DNA of 64,000 nucleotides from Acholeplasmataceae bacterium (GTDB lineage: Bacteria; Bacillota_I; Bacilli_A; Acholeplasmatales; Acholeplasmataceae): positions 558,001-622,000 of the forward strand of contig JAIOQX010000002.1 of assembly GCA_021108415.1 (NCBI GenBank), given 5' to 3'. A model generated the notes under the pieces. That model searched no databases, was not told the origin of the DNA, and saw only the letters and a list, made by a program, of their open reading frames with translations. The position numbers and the translations under genes are program-made. Of the stretch, positions 45,291 to 55,517 are shown in pieces. Numbering within the stretch: the stretch's first letter is position 1; each line of letters opens with the position of its first letter.

Positions 45291-47120
45291 TCACATAACT
45301 TGCTTTCTTAAAGCTTCTAGTATTTCTACCATTGCCCATGTGTCTTGTTTACAATATTCAAGTAAATCTTTATACGTTTTTTCAAACTCTTCTTTTTTCA
45401 TAAAAGGAAAATTTGCATAAGCTACAAGCGCATCTGTTCCATTACCAATAGGCATGCCATCATATTTTAAATGCGAAAAAACAGGTAAGACTTTCTTTAT
45501 CGAAAATGAGCCATTTAAATCATTGTTGTAATAACAAAATCCATCAGCTTGTTCATCATCAAATCCAAGTGCTTTAAAGAACTTCTTATTACCTTTTACG
45601 AAATCCATTAAATCTACTAAACGATCCACCATATCAAGTAATCTTGTCTCATGTTCTGGAAATAGTTTTGCCATTTCTTTTAATCTAGTTTGTTCAAAAG
45701 ATTGATTATAAACCATAATTGATCCGCCATCATCTTTAATAATATCCATCATCGTTTCTACAAGTTCTCTTCTTAAATCATCATGTGTTTTTGCGATAAA
45801 CCCATAATTATCTTTATCTTTATCGCATACACCAGGTTTATGCTCTATATGAATTGAATATTGAAACAATGATTGCGTGTATGGTGTTTCTCCTTTAAAT
45901 CTAGGTATTGGACAAGGAAAGGTTTCAAAATCTAGATGATAAATTGGATATCGTAGAGATTCAATCGCTGCTTTAATTTTATGTGGTTCCATAAAAGGAA
46001 TCTTTGAGTCCATCACTTGACGTTGAATCTTATTTTTATCCCTGTTTAACCAATTATATGGGACATCAAAAGCTGTTAAGTAGCCTTGATTAATTAAATC
46101 GAATCGATCATGCTTGATTCCTGTTTCATCTTTAAACCCGTGATGTCCATCAATATATGTGAAAATTGAGTTTTTAGCGGGAACATCTTTATAACATATT
46201 GGATAAAAAATACACTCTCTAGAATCTTTTCTTTGACAATGAGGCCCTAAATCTACAGGATTTGCGTTCATTTCATCAAGTCTATCCATCACAATTTTTT
46301 GATCATTTTTGATGATTGGCATCATTGTTTTAATAAATGATGTAACATCAATAAAGGTGATTAAATCATCCTCATAAATCGGTTTATTTTCTTCGTTTAC
46401 TAATCCCTTATGGACGTATGTTGAATTTAGAACACCAAGATAGTATTTAACATTTTTATCTGTTTTTAATGTGTGTTCTAAAACATATCTTTGATATGCG
46501 ATATCATAGAAATATCTTCCTTCTTTAGATAGTCTATCTCTTAATTTTTTTAGTTTCTTATGATATGCTTCATTGACTTCTAAACCTAAATCTTCTCTTA
46601 ACATTAGAATAGACTCTGGACTATACTCAAAGACACTTACTTTTTGATCATCAAGTTTAAAAGTCATATCTAAAAACTTCTTAGAAGTTGTTGATTTAAC
46701 TTCAAAAATACGAATCGTATCTTTATCTTCTTGATATCCATCTAAGAAACAATAGAATCGGTATCCATCTAATTCATATTCAAATCTTTTTTGATCAAAT
46801 GTATCTAGTGCATAAATGGTATCCCCTTTGAACTTACGCTCAATAATACGACCAGAAATCATTTCTATTTCGTTATAGTATTTAAGCATCGTTTCCATTT
46901 GAGCATTTGATTTCACTAAGATATCTTCATTGTTTTCATCAATCATTGAATCTAGAAGAATACCTATCTTAGCATCATTTTCTTGACTCATCAGATCACT
47001 TAAATCATCTTGATCTGAAAATGAAACCACAGCTTTATCTTTTTCTCTATAGACTTCATCTAGTGCAGGATAACGATCACATCTTATATAATTAATAAAT
47101 CTTGTTTTTGAAATTAACAT
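45291..47120 (-). CDS. DUF2779-like protein with PD-(D/E)XK-like and RNase H/DEDD-like motifs
   Basis: IRIFEVKSTTSKKFLD; CQRKDSRECIFYPIC; YHLDFETFPCPIPRF, VYNQSFEQTRLKEMA, LEYCKQDTWAMVEIL. Confidence 0.75.
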   Translation of the reverse strand: MLISKTRFINYIRCDRYPALDEVYREKDKAVVSFSDQDDLSDLMSQENDAKIGILLDSMIDENNEDILVKSNAQMETMLKYYNEIEMISGRIIERKFKGDTIYALDTFDQKRFEYELDGYRFYCFLDGYQEDKDTIRIFEVKSTTSKKFLDMTFKLDDQKVSVFEYSPESILMLREDLGLEVNEAYHKKLKKLRDRLSKEGRYFYDIAYQRYVLEHTLKTDKNVKYYLGVLNSTYVHKGLVNEENKPIYEDDLITFIDVTSFIKTMMPIIKNDQKIVMDRLDEMNANPVDLGPHCQRKDSRECIFYPICYKDVPAKNSIFTYIDGHHGFKDETGIKHDRFDLINQGYLTAFDVPYNWLNRDKNKIQRQVMDSKIPFMEPHKIKAAIESLRYPIYHLDFETFPCPIPRFKGETPYTQSLFQYSIHIEHKPGVCDKDKDNYGFIAKTHDDLRRELVETMMDIIKDDGGSIMVYNQSFEQTRLKEMAKLFPEHETRLLDMVDRLVDLMDFVKGNKKFFKALGFDDEQADGFCYYNNDLNGSFSIKKVLPVFSHLKYDGMPIGNGTDALVAYANFPFMKKEEFEKTYKDLLEYCKQDTWAMVEILEALRKQVM

Positions 47121-47160
47121 TTGTATACCCTCCAATGTATATATTATAACATGCCTATAT

Positions 47161-47190
47161 AAAAAAATTACGGCACCGAAGTGCCGTAAG
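47161..47190 (-). terminator. terminator after lipoprotein gene
   Basis: TTACGGCAC TTCG GTGCCGTAATTTTTTT. Confidence 0.85.
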
Positions 47191-47193
47191 TAA

Positions 47194-48720
47194 TTATTCA
47201 GCTAATTGATCTAAAATCCATTGACTTGTGAAATATGCGTTTAAGTCATTAATAAGGTTAATGCTTACTTCTGGAGTTTGAGATATACCATTAATGGTTA
47301 AGTTTTCTGTTCCATTAACACCTTTATCACTAGCTACACCAAAGCGATTAAATCCAAACACTTGTGATGCATCTAATGAAACATCATCTGCAACATTTAG
47401 TGTCATACTACCACCATCAAGTCTTACAATTTGATTAGAAGGTTTATTAGATTCATAAAATCCGATAAGTCCACCTATTCTAAATTGTTTTGTAACATCT
47501 GCTTCATATTCATTTTTTTGATGATTTATGGTAATTGATCCACTATAATATCCACTAGTTATTGAGTCGTTAGCTTTACCAATTAATCCACCAACAAATA
47601 AAGTATAAATTCCTTTATCCGTATCTGGAAGTGTATTGTAATCTAGGTCTACATCAATATCACCTGTACTAATTACATCTGTAATTTTTGCGCCAGTTAC
47701 ATGTTGAGCAACAATACCACCAATCATATGGCTTGTATCATCATCTCTAATGTTAGTTCCTAAAACGTTAAATGTAATATTTGTATCACTATTAACTTCA
47801 CTAATAACTGAAGCAGCACCTAATAATCCAATAGCTCCACCAATTTTAATGGTTCCAAAAGAAGTTGATAAGACATCAATATTTGTGTTGATGATATCTA
47901 CACCTTCTACTGATCCTTTATATTCAGCTGCGATTGCACCTACATATGCTTGAATTGTAGATGATGTTGAAAATGAAATTGTAGAATCTTTAATCACTAC
48001 ATTTTCTATGCTAGCTGTTTGGGCTGTTACATAGCCTGCAACGATTCCAACTCTTGATGAAGTTGTTGTAGCTAAAGGTTCAGCAATCGTTCCTATGGTT
48101 ACATTTTCAAATGTTGTATTTTTAATTGTGCCTGATGATACATATCCAAATACACCCGTATAAGTTGATATTTTTTCAAAGTTGATATTTTTTAAAGCAT
48201 AACCATCACCATCAAAGACTCCACCAAATGAAAGGCTTGATGTATTAAATGCAGATACAAATTCTTCACCTGTAAAATCGATATCTTGTCCTAATTTAAA
48301 ATTGCCATTTTTGTTGTTTTTCATATTATTGAAATCTTCTACTGTGTTGATAATGATTTCTTCAGCTGTAAGAGTTGTAAACTCATATACTGCAATTTCT
48401 ATTGCATCTCTACCTACGGTTGCGATGACTTTGATACTAAATGTGGTTTCAGTTTCAAGGCCATAAAAATAGATGCCTAGTAAATCTTCTTCAGTTTCAA
48501 TTGTTTTTTGATTTCTAATGTTGCCATCAGTATTATATAAATATACAACTGTTGATCCTGTAATCTCATTATCTACATCTGTAATTTCAACATCAAATGA
48601 AATACTTGTTTGATCAACATCTATTTCTAGAAACTCAGCAGTTGCGGTTGTACTACTACCGCATGCTACTAAAGTTATTAAGAATGCAATCGCTATGATT
48701 ATTATTTTTATTTTTTTCAT
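47194..48720 (-). CDS. surface lipoprotein with GLUG-like beta-helix repeats
   Basis: lipobox TLVACGS; repeated GxVxGYV / GGIVAQ / GGLIGKA segments. Confidence 0.75.
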   Translation of the reverse strand: MKKIKIIIIAIAFLITLVACGSSTTATAEFLEIDVDQTSISFDVEITDVDNEITGSTVVYLYNTDGNIRNQKTIETEEDLLGIYFYGLETETTFSIKVIATVGRDAIEIAVYEFTTLTAEEIIINTVEDFNNMKNNKNGNFKLGQDIDFTGEEFVSAFNTSSLSFGGVFDGDGYALKNINFEKISTYTGVFGYVSSGTIKNTTFENVTIGTIAEPLATTTSSRVGIVAGYVTAQTASIENVVIKDSTISFSTSSTIQAYVGAIAAEYKGSVEGVDIINTNIDVLSTSFGTIKIGGAIGLLGAASVISEVNSDTNITFNVLGTNIRDDDTSHMIGGIVAQHVTGAKITDVISTGDIDVDLDYNTLPDTDKGIYTLFVGGLIGKANDSITSGYYSGSITINHQKNEYEADVTKQFRIGGLIGFYESNKPSNQIVRLDGGSMTLNVADDVSLDASQVFGFNRFGVASDKGVNGTENLTINGISQTPEVSINLINDLNAYFTSQWILDQLAE

Positions 48721-50060
48721 GATTCACCTCTAAGTTTATCGATTGTATGTGTTAATCTTTTCATAATTTCTTGTTTACCTAATAAAGCTAGGGATGCGGG
48801 AAGACTTGGACCATGCATATCACCTGTAGTCGCAATTCTAAGACCCATAAATAACGCTTTACCAGAAGTTTCTGTATCTAATCCAGATTGTTTGATTGCT
48901 TCTTCAATAGCGTTGACTTGGAAATCTGAATCATTTAGATGTTTTGAAAATGCTTCAAGTAAAGTTAAGCTCTTATTTTCTTTTATAAATTGATAGCTTT
49001 CATCGGTTAGTTTGAACGTTTGATGAAAAAATTCATGATAAAGCTCAGTTATTTCTCCAATATGATTCATTCTGTCTTGGAAAACAGTGACTAAAAGTTC
49101 TAACCAATTTTCTGATTTGATTTCTATACCATCAGTCTCTAAGAAAGCTCTAGATTTTTTAGCAAGTTCAGCAATTGATAATTTTTTAATATATCTACTA
49201 TTAATGAAAGCTAATTTATCTTTATCAAACATTGCAGGTGCTTTTGATAATCTCTTAGGGTCAAATTGTTTGATAATGTTTTCTTTAGATAATATTTCTT
49301 TATTTCCTTGAGGGGACCATCCTAATAAAGCTATGAAATTAAACATTGCTTCTGGTAGATACCCAATCTTTTCATACTCAGAAATAAACTGAATAACATT
49401 TTTATCTCGTTTGGATAGTTTTTTCTTTTCTTCATTAACAATAATTGTCATATGCCCAAAAAGTGGAGCTTCCCAGTTAAATGCTTGATAAATCATTAAT
49501 TGTTTTGGTGTATTGGTGATATGTTCTTCGCCACGCAAAACATGTGAAATTTCCATAAAATGATCATCAATAACAACCGCAAAATTATATGTTGGAATAC
49601 CATTATCTTTCATGATGATCCAATCTTCTACATCTTTACTTTCAAATGATAAGTGACCACGAACGATATCATCAAATCCATAAGTGACATCAGCTGGCAC
49701 TTTAAAACGGATAGCATATGCATCGCTATCTTCTCTAAAGTCTTTATACGCAAGACCTTTTTCTAAAAGTTCTTCTGCATACTTTGTGTATAAATCTAAT
49801 CGTTCAAGTTGACGATATGGACCAAATGCTCCACCTTTATCAGGTGACTCATTCCATTCTAATCCTAACCAACTTAAATAGTTTAATTGTGAAGCTTCTC
49901 CACCTTCTACATTTCTTAAAACGTCAGTGTCTTCGATTCTTACAATAAAATCGCCGCCAAAATGACGTGCGTATAGATAATTAAATAGTGCACTTCTTGC
50001 GTTTCCGATATGTAGCAGTCCTGTTGGACTTGGTGCATATCTTACTCTTACTTTTTTCAT
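48717..50060 (-). CDS. gltX: glutamyl-tRNA synthetase
   Basis: VRYAPSPTGLLHIGNARSALFNYLYA, KKLSKRD; TGA stop. Confidence 0.97.
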   Translation of the reverse strand: MKKVRVRYAPSPTGLLHIGNARSALFNYLYARHFGGDFIVRIEDTDVLRNVEGGEASQLNYLSWLGLEWNESPDKGGAFGPYRQLERLDLYTKYAEELLEKGLAYKDFREDSDAYAIRFKVPADVTYGFDDIVRGHLSFESKDVEDWIIMKDNGIPTYNFAVVIDDHFMEISHVLRGEEHITNTPKQLMIYQAFNWEAPLFGHMTIIVNEEKKKLSKRDKNVIQFISEYEKIGYLPEAMFNFIALLGWSPQGNKEILSKENIIKQFDPKRLSKAPAMFDKDKLAFINSRYIKKLSIAELAKKSRAFLETDGIEIKSENWLELLVTVFQDRMNHIGEITELYHEFFHQTFKLTDESYQFIKENKSLTLLEAFSKHLNDSDFQVNAIEEAIKQSGLDTETSGKALFMGLRIATTGDMHGPSLPASLALLGKQEIMKRLTHTIDKLRGES

Positions 50061-50126
50061 TTTATCCCATCCTTTATGCAGGTATATTATACGATATATA
50101 ATGCCAATTAACAACGGTTAAATTAT

Positions 50127-50654
50127 TTATTCGTATTTTAAAGATCCTTCGTAACCAATAGATTTTAGATAGTTATCGACTTGTCTTCTGTTTTTGAAGA
50201 TAACTACCTTATGTTTATACTTCTCTTTATAGAGTTTCATTAAAGCTTTTGAGTCTTTTTTTCGACCCGTAAATAAGATCCACCAAATGAAACTTAAATT
50301 CAGTCTTTCTTTACATCCATCAGCAATTGAATCTCTACTTTTATTGTGGTATTTAATGCGTCTTAAAATCGCTCCATAAAGACATTTAAACCGATTGAAA
50401 TCAAACAAGAATAACTTATCAGATGCTTCGTATCTGTGTGTAGCTATTTTACGATATTGACCATCTATAATCCATTGATCTTTCTTCATAAACTCTTGTA
50501 TTTCTTGTTCTATAATTTGTTTATCTCTTTGGATCCAATTGGGACCAAAAAAGATCTTATCAATATGTAGAACATCTATATGATAATGTTTGGAAAGTCT
50601 TTTAGAAAATGTTGATTTTCCTGAACTTGAATATCCGACAACTTGTATTTTCAT
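50127..50654 (-). CDS. P-loop kinase/topology modulation (FlaR-like) protein
   Basis: MKIQVVGYSSSGKSTFSKRLSKHYHIDVLHIDKIFFGPNW. Confidence 0.8.
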   Translation of the reverse strand: MKIQVVGYSSSGKSTFSKRLSKHYHIDVLHIDKIFFGPNWIQRDKQIIEQEIQEFMKKDQWIIDGQYRKIATHRYEASDKLFLFDFNRFKCLYGAILRRIKYHNKSRDSIADGCKERLNLSFIWWILFTGRKKDSKALMKLYKEKYKHKVVIFKNRRQVDNYLKSIGYEGSLKYE

Positions 50655-50655
50655 A

Positions 50656-52248
50656 TTACACCTTCTTTTTAAAGAATTTCTTAAAGTCTATTTTTTGTGG
50701 ATCACCATGTTTAACTAATAGCATTGTAGCTAAAGCAAGTGCCATAAAGATTGTTGCGTAAGGGAATAAAATAATTCTTCCATATCTATCCATTAGAATA
50801 CCTGATAAGATTGGTGTGAAAATTTGTGCACCCATTGATGCTGCATAATAATACCCTGTATACGTCCCAACATTTCTACCTCTAGACAATTCAACAACCA
50901 TTGGATAAATGTTTACACCAGTTAGTGTCCAACCAAATCCAGCAATCATAATGATTCCTGCAGTTAGAATAATTTGATTTTGTTCAATAAAGACGATGAC
51001 ACCCATTGATATCATTAATAAAAATATACCTAAAAGCATTGATTTTTTTCTGCCCATTTTTAAACTTAAAATCCCTATAGGTAAGATCATTGCAATAACA
51101 ACACCTTGTGCAATGATAAATGGTAGTTGGTAAAATTCCATATTTAAAACTTTAGGTAGGTAATCAGCAATTTTACTCATCACTGCATTATATCCAAAGA
51201 ATAGTAAAAATACTGTTGTTAACAATAAATATAGTGAAAGTCTTTTCTCTTTATTTAATGCTTTTTTAGGATTCTCATATGGGTCAGTTTCTTTAATGTT
51301 ATAAGCTGCTTCTCTTGCTTCTTTATCTTTTACCAACAAAGGTTCTTTAACTTTCCACAAGAAGATACCTAATGTAATAATCATAATCGATCCAATCACA
51401 ATATAGACACTAACATGATTGTGATAAGCATGCTTATTAAGCCCACTAAATAAAATAACAAAAACAGAGAAAACCCCTCCAATTGCCCCTAAGAAAGTAA
51501 CAATTGCATTAGCTTTTGTTCGATTTGGCTTTATGGTAACATCAGGCATTAATGCGATGGCTGGTGTTCTATAAATAGCCATTGAGACGAGTGCTACAAA
51601 TAAAATTGCTAAAAAAGTATAAAATACTTCAGGATCATTTTTTGTAAGTTCCCAAGCTCTAAGAGATAGATACTGATAATATAAATCTCTTACCTTGGTT
51701 TGATCGCTAACCGAAAGTTCTTGACTTCCAGCAGCTAAGATATCTGATATGGGTTGATATATTGTTGATTCCCATTCATCAAACTCACTGGTACTAATAA
51801 GTCCTTGTGCATATGTTTGATCTCTTTCTGTTTCCATGATATCAATAACCATATACCAATGGGCTTTTAAAGTAATATCAACATCATCATCAAAGGCGAT
51901 ATCATAATGTGATTCAATAATATCGGTTGCTTCTATCTTTTCAGTTTGTCTATAATCAGCAAATGCTAGCATCATAAATGCTACAGCAGCAACTAATGTG
52001 CCAATAATAATATAAGGTGTTCTTCTTCCAAGTTTATGAGTTGACTTATCAGATAGCGCGCCAAATAGAGGCAGTAGGATAACTGCCATAATATTATCAA
52101 ATGCCATGACGATTCCAGATTCAAACTGATTTAATCCAAATTTGTCAATAAGCGTTTTTGCGATTAACATGTCATAAGCTTGCCAAAACATTGAAATACT
52201 GAAAAATATCAAGCCTACATAAAAAGTTGTTTTATAATTCAGTTTCAT
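50656..52248 (-). CDS. MFS transporter (SLC45/glycoside-like) with large extracytoplasmic insertion
   Basis: FGALSDKSTHKLGRRTPYII; ~110-residue polar insertion after TM3. Confidence 0.82.
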   Translation of the reverse strand: MKLNYKTTFYVGLIFFSISMFWQAYDMLIAKTLIDKFGLNQFESGIVMAFDNIMAVILLPLFGALSDKSTHKLGRRTPYIIIGTLVAAVAFMMLAFADYRQTEKIEATDIIESHYDIAFDDDVDITLKAHWYMVIDIMETERDQTYAQGLISTSEFDEWESTIYQPISDILAAGSQELSVSDQTKVRDLYYQYLSLRAWELTKNDPEVFYTFLAILFVALVSMAIYRTPAIALMPDVTIKPNRTKANAIVTFLGAIGGVFSVFVILFSGLNKHAYHNHVSVYIVIGSIMIITLGIFLWKVKEPLLVKDKEAREAAYNIKETDPYENPKKALNKEKRLSLYLLLTTVFLLFFGYNAVMSKIADYLPKVLNMEFYQLPFIIAQGVVIAMILPIGILSLKMGRKKSMLLGIFLLMISMGVIVFIEQNQIILTAGIIMIAGFGWTLTGVNIYPMVVELSRGRNVGTYTGYYYAASMGAQIFTPILSGILMDRYGRIILFPYATIFMALALATMLLVKHGDPQKIDFKKFFKKKV

Positions 52249-52291
52249 TCATTAACCTCAATCATTGTGTATATATAAATTATAACACGAG

Positions 52292-52320
52292 AAAAAAGAA
52301 AAGGACCCATAGGGTCCTCA
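52292..52320 (-). terminator. terminator after rpsI
   Basis: AGGACCCTATGGGTCCT then T-rich tract. Confidence 0.75.
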
Positions 52321-52325
52321 TAAAA

Positions 52326-52724
52326 TTAACGTTTCGAGAATTGAGAAGCTTTTCTTGCTTTTTTCAAACCGTATTTTTTACGTTCTTTACTACGAGAATC
52401 TCTTGTAACTAAACCTGCTGGTTTTAAGATTTTTCTTAAATCAGGATTGATTTCCATCAATGCGCGAGTGATTCCTAAACGGATCGCTCCTGCTTGACCT
52501 GTTAGTCCACCACCGTTAACATTAACGCTGATATCATATTTACCTTCTGTTTCAGTTAAAACAAGTGGTTGAGTAACGTCTAAACGTGTTGCAGCTGAAG
52601 GAATATATTCTTCAAAAGGACGATCGTTAATTAAAAACTCACCTTTACCATTTGATAAAATTACTCTAGCTACAGAACTCTTACGACGTCCTGTACCGAA
52701 ATATTGTACTTTAGTGTTTGCCAT
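52326..52724 (-). CDS. rpsI: 30S ribosomal protein S9
   Basis: [18 protein letters not shown]...[23 protein letters not shown]. Confidence 0.98.
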   Translation of the reverse strand: MANTKVQYFGTGRRKSSVARVILSNGKGEFLINDRPFEEYIPSAATRLDVTQPLVLTETEGKYDISVNVNGGGLTGQAGAIRLGITRALMEINPDLRKILKPAGLVTRDSRSKERKKYGLKKARKASQFSKR

Positions 52725-52727
52725 GTG

Positions 52728-53162
52728 TTAAACCTCCAATTTTTCTGGTTGTTGTGCAGAATGTTTGTGTTCTGGACCAGCATATACAAAAAGCTTTCTA
52801 GCCATTGAGGCACCTAACTTTGTATGTGGTAACATACCAACAATTGCTTTTTCAACCATACGTGTTGGGAATTTCGCCATAACGTCTTTAGCACTTGTAG
52901 ACGTAAGACCTCCATTATAGCCTGAGTGACTATAATACATCTTTTTGTCCCATTTCTTACCTGTTAATTTAATTTTTTCAGCATTTAAAACAATTACATA
53001 ATCTCCAGAGTCCACGTGAGGCGTGTATGTAGGTTTATGTTTTCCTTTTAAAACTGAAGCTACTTCAGTCGCTAAGCGGCCTAAAGTCTTATTCTCTGCG
53101 TCGACTACAAACCATTTGCGTGTAATCGTACTTTCATTTGCCATGAATGTTTTCATTGTCAT
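52728..53162 (-). CDS. rplM: 50S ribosomal protein L13
   Basis: [44 protein letters not shown]. Confidence 0.98.
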   Translation of the reverse strand: MTMKTFMANESTITRKWFVVDAENKTLGRLATEVASVLKGKHKPTYTPHVDSGDYVIVLNAEKIKLTGKKWDKKMYYSHSGYNGGLTSTSAKDVMAKFPTRMVEKAIVGMLPHTKLGASMARKLFVYAGPEHKHSAQQPEKLEV

Positions 53163-53291
53163 TCTCCTTATATTCTTACTTTCTTTTTAAAAAAATAAGG
53201 GCATTAGTGGATAAATATTTAAAACGTACCTTTGTTATATTACTATATAAATGATAAATTGTCAACAGTTTCATACTTTATTTTAGTTTAT

Positions 53292-53789
53292 TTATTCATC
53301 AATTGTAACAACTAGCTTTTCTAGATCAACTACAACTTTTTCGTTAATTGATGTTGGGATGTTTTTACCTATAAAATCAGCTCTAATAGGAAGTTGTCTG
53401 TGCCCTCTATCAATTAGTATTGCAAGTTCAATTTTCTCAGGTCTTCCGTGGTCATTAATCGCATCCATAGCTGCTCTAACTGATCTTCCGGTATATAAAA
53501 CATCATCTACTATGATTACTGTTTTATTACTTAAATCAAAGCCTTGATTCACTTTTTCTAATTGCTTGTTTATATCATCTCGATAAGCCTTAATATCTAT
53601 TGGATATGTTAATACATTTACATCTGCAAAATCTTTTAAATTCTTTTGTAATAATTTTGCTAATGGATATCCTTTTTTTAAGATACCTAATAATACAATA
53701 GGTTCTAAACGATTGTTCTTTTCTATAATTTCATGTGTCATTCTTTTTAAAGTTCTAGATAATTGTTCTTTGTTCATAATTTCTTTCAT
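53292..53789 (-). CDS. pyrR: PyrR pyrimidine regulatory protein / UPRTase
   Basis: VIIVDDVLYTGRSVRAAMDAI, LAILIDRGHRQLPIRADFIGKNIPTS; start uncertain among several Met. Confidence 0.93.
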   Translation of the reverse strand: MKEIMNKEQLSRTLKRMTHEIIEKNNRLEPIVLLGILKKGYPLAKLLQKNLKDFADVNVLTYPIDIKAYRDDINKQLEKVNQGFDLSNKTVIIVDDVLYTGRSVRAAMDAINDHGRPEKIELAILIDRGHRQLPIRADFIGKNIPTSINEKVVVDLEKLVVTIDE

Positions 53790-53873
53790 TATAATCACCT
53801 TCGTATCCATTATATCTTTTTTTATTAAAAAATCTATTGTAATCATAAAATTATATGATATACTTGTATCAGT

Positions 53874-53968
53874 AAAGGTCCTTTAAGTTATGCCTGTGAG
53901 CATAATAAGGTAGCATTTTTTTATGTAAATTACCCTTAAAGGACACCATTGGTGTCCTTTTTTATTAA
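53874..53968 (+). promoter_or_regulatory. PyrR-binding attenuator (anti-antiterminator / antiterminator / terminator) before uraA
   Basis: GTCCTTTAAG TTATGC-CTGTGA-GCATAA TAAGG (CNGNGA hexaloop), TCCTTTAAG complementary to CTTAAAGGA, terminator GGACACCATTGGTGTCCTTTTTT. Confidence 0.85.
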
Positions 53969-53996
53969 GACCTTACAAAAAATAGGAGGTTTTAAA

Positions 53997-55289
53997 ATGA
54001 ATGAAAATGGTTTAGTCGTAGGCATTAATGAAAAGCCAAAACCAATTGGCAGATGGATTGTATTAAGTTTACAACATGTTTTTGCAATGTTTGGTGCAAC
54101 GGTTTTAGTGCCGATGTTAACTGGACTTGATGTTGGTGTCGCATTAGTTGCTAGTGGATTAGGTACATTAATCTATATTTTATGTACAAAAGGAAAGGTT
54201 CCTGTATATTTAGGCAGCAGTTTTGCATATATCACAACCATCTCAGCAGCAATTGCTTCTACTGGTGGTGTAGCTAGTGCTTATATGGGGTTGATGTTTG
54301 TAGGTATCATTTATACAATCATTGCTGGTATCATTTATTTCACAGGTAGTGGATGGTTAAGAAAATTACTTCCACCAGTTGTGATAGGTCCTATGATTAT
54401 TATAATTGGATTAACACTTGCACCTGTTGCAGTTCAAAATTTTGGATTACTTGGTATGCAACCTTTATATGATAATGGATTATATATTGGTTTAAATGGT
54501 GCCGGTTGGAAAGTTCCTTTGATTGCATTTATTACTTTCTTTACTGTTGTTTTACTATCTGTTAGAGCAAAAGGGTTTTTAAAGATTATTCCCTTTATCA
54601 TTGCTATATTTGTTGGATATGTCTTTTCAGTTATATTTGGAGTTGTAGATCTAAAAGCAGCTTTTGCAAATGTGTCTTTTTTTCAACTTCCAAATTTTTC
54701 ATTTATTGGAACTTATAAATTAAACTTCTCACAAGTGTTTGTATTTCTACCTTTAGCTTTTGTTACCATATCTGAGCATATTGGAGATCATGTCGTTTTA
54801 GGCGAGATTACAGGAAATGATTTTATCAAAGATCCTGGACTTCATCGCACCCTACTTGGTGATGGTGTAGCAACGTTTGTGTCAGCATCTTTAGGTGGAC
54901 CTGCTAATACTACATATGGTGAAAACACTGGTGTGATCGCATTAACTAAAGTAGGCTCAGTTTATGTAGTGGGTCTTGCAGCTATATTTGCAATTCTTCT
55001 TGGATTCTTTGGATATATCCAAGCCTTTATTATGAGTATTCCTTGGGCAGTTATTGGTGGAATGACAATCATATTATATGGATTGATTGCTGCAAATGGA
55101 GTTAAAGTTTTGATTAAGGATAAAACTGATTTATCAAATATGAAAAACTTAATTATCGTTTCTACGATGCTAGTGATTGGATTAGGTGGAGCATTTATAT
55201 CATTTAATACTCAAATGACACTTTCAGGTATGAGTCTAGCTGCACTAGTTGGTATTGTGTTAAATCAAGTTTTATCGTTCCTAGAATAA
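53997..55289 (+). CDS. uraA: uracil permease (NCS2 family)
   Basis: LQHVFAMFGATVLVPMLTGLDVGVAL...; AGGAGG before ATG 53997. Confidence 0.93.
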   Translation: MNENGLVVGINEKPKPIGRWIVLSLQHVFAMFGATVLVPMLTGLDVGVALVASGLGTLIYILCTKGKVPVYLGSSFAYITTISAAIASTGGVASAYMGLMFVGIIYTIIAGIIYFTGSGWLRKLLPPVVIGPMIIIIGLTLAPVAVQNFGLLGMQPLYDNGLYIGLNGAGWKVPLIAFITFFTVVLLSVRAKGFLKIIPFIIAIFVGYVFSVIFGVVDLKAAFANVSFFQLPNFSFIGTYKLNFSQVFVFLPLAFVTISEHIGDHVVLGEITGNDFIKDPGLHRTLLGDGVATFVSASLGGPANTTYGENTGVIALTKVGSVYVVGLAAIFAILLGFFGYIQAFIMSIPWAVIGGMTIILYGLIAANGVKVLIKDKTDLSNMKNLIIVSTMLVIGLGGAFISFNTQMTLSGMSLAALVGIVLNQVLSFLE

Positions 55290-55473
55290 CAAAAATGATT
55301 GAATAAGTTAAATGGATTTAGGTAATATATTAAGTACTCATAAAGCATGATTATATATGTCATACAGTTAAATCAAACTAGCATAATTGTAGAAAACATA
55401 GGGATATTTTGATTTTATAATTAGATTTTATTTATTTGCACATACTAGAATTCCAATATGTTATTTATACTTG

Positions 55474-55517
55474 AAAGAGGTCTTTTATGCTTCTATAACG
55501 GCATAAAAGACCTCTTT
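55474..55517. terminator. 17-bp perfect inverted repeat hairpin (likely uraA terminator or small repeat)
   Basis: AAAGAGGTCTTTTATGC ttctataacg GCATAAAAGACCTCTTT. Confidence 0.6.
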
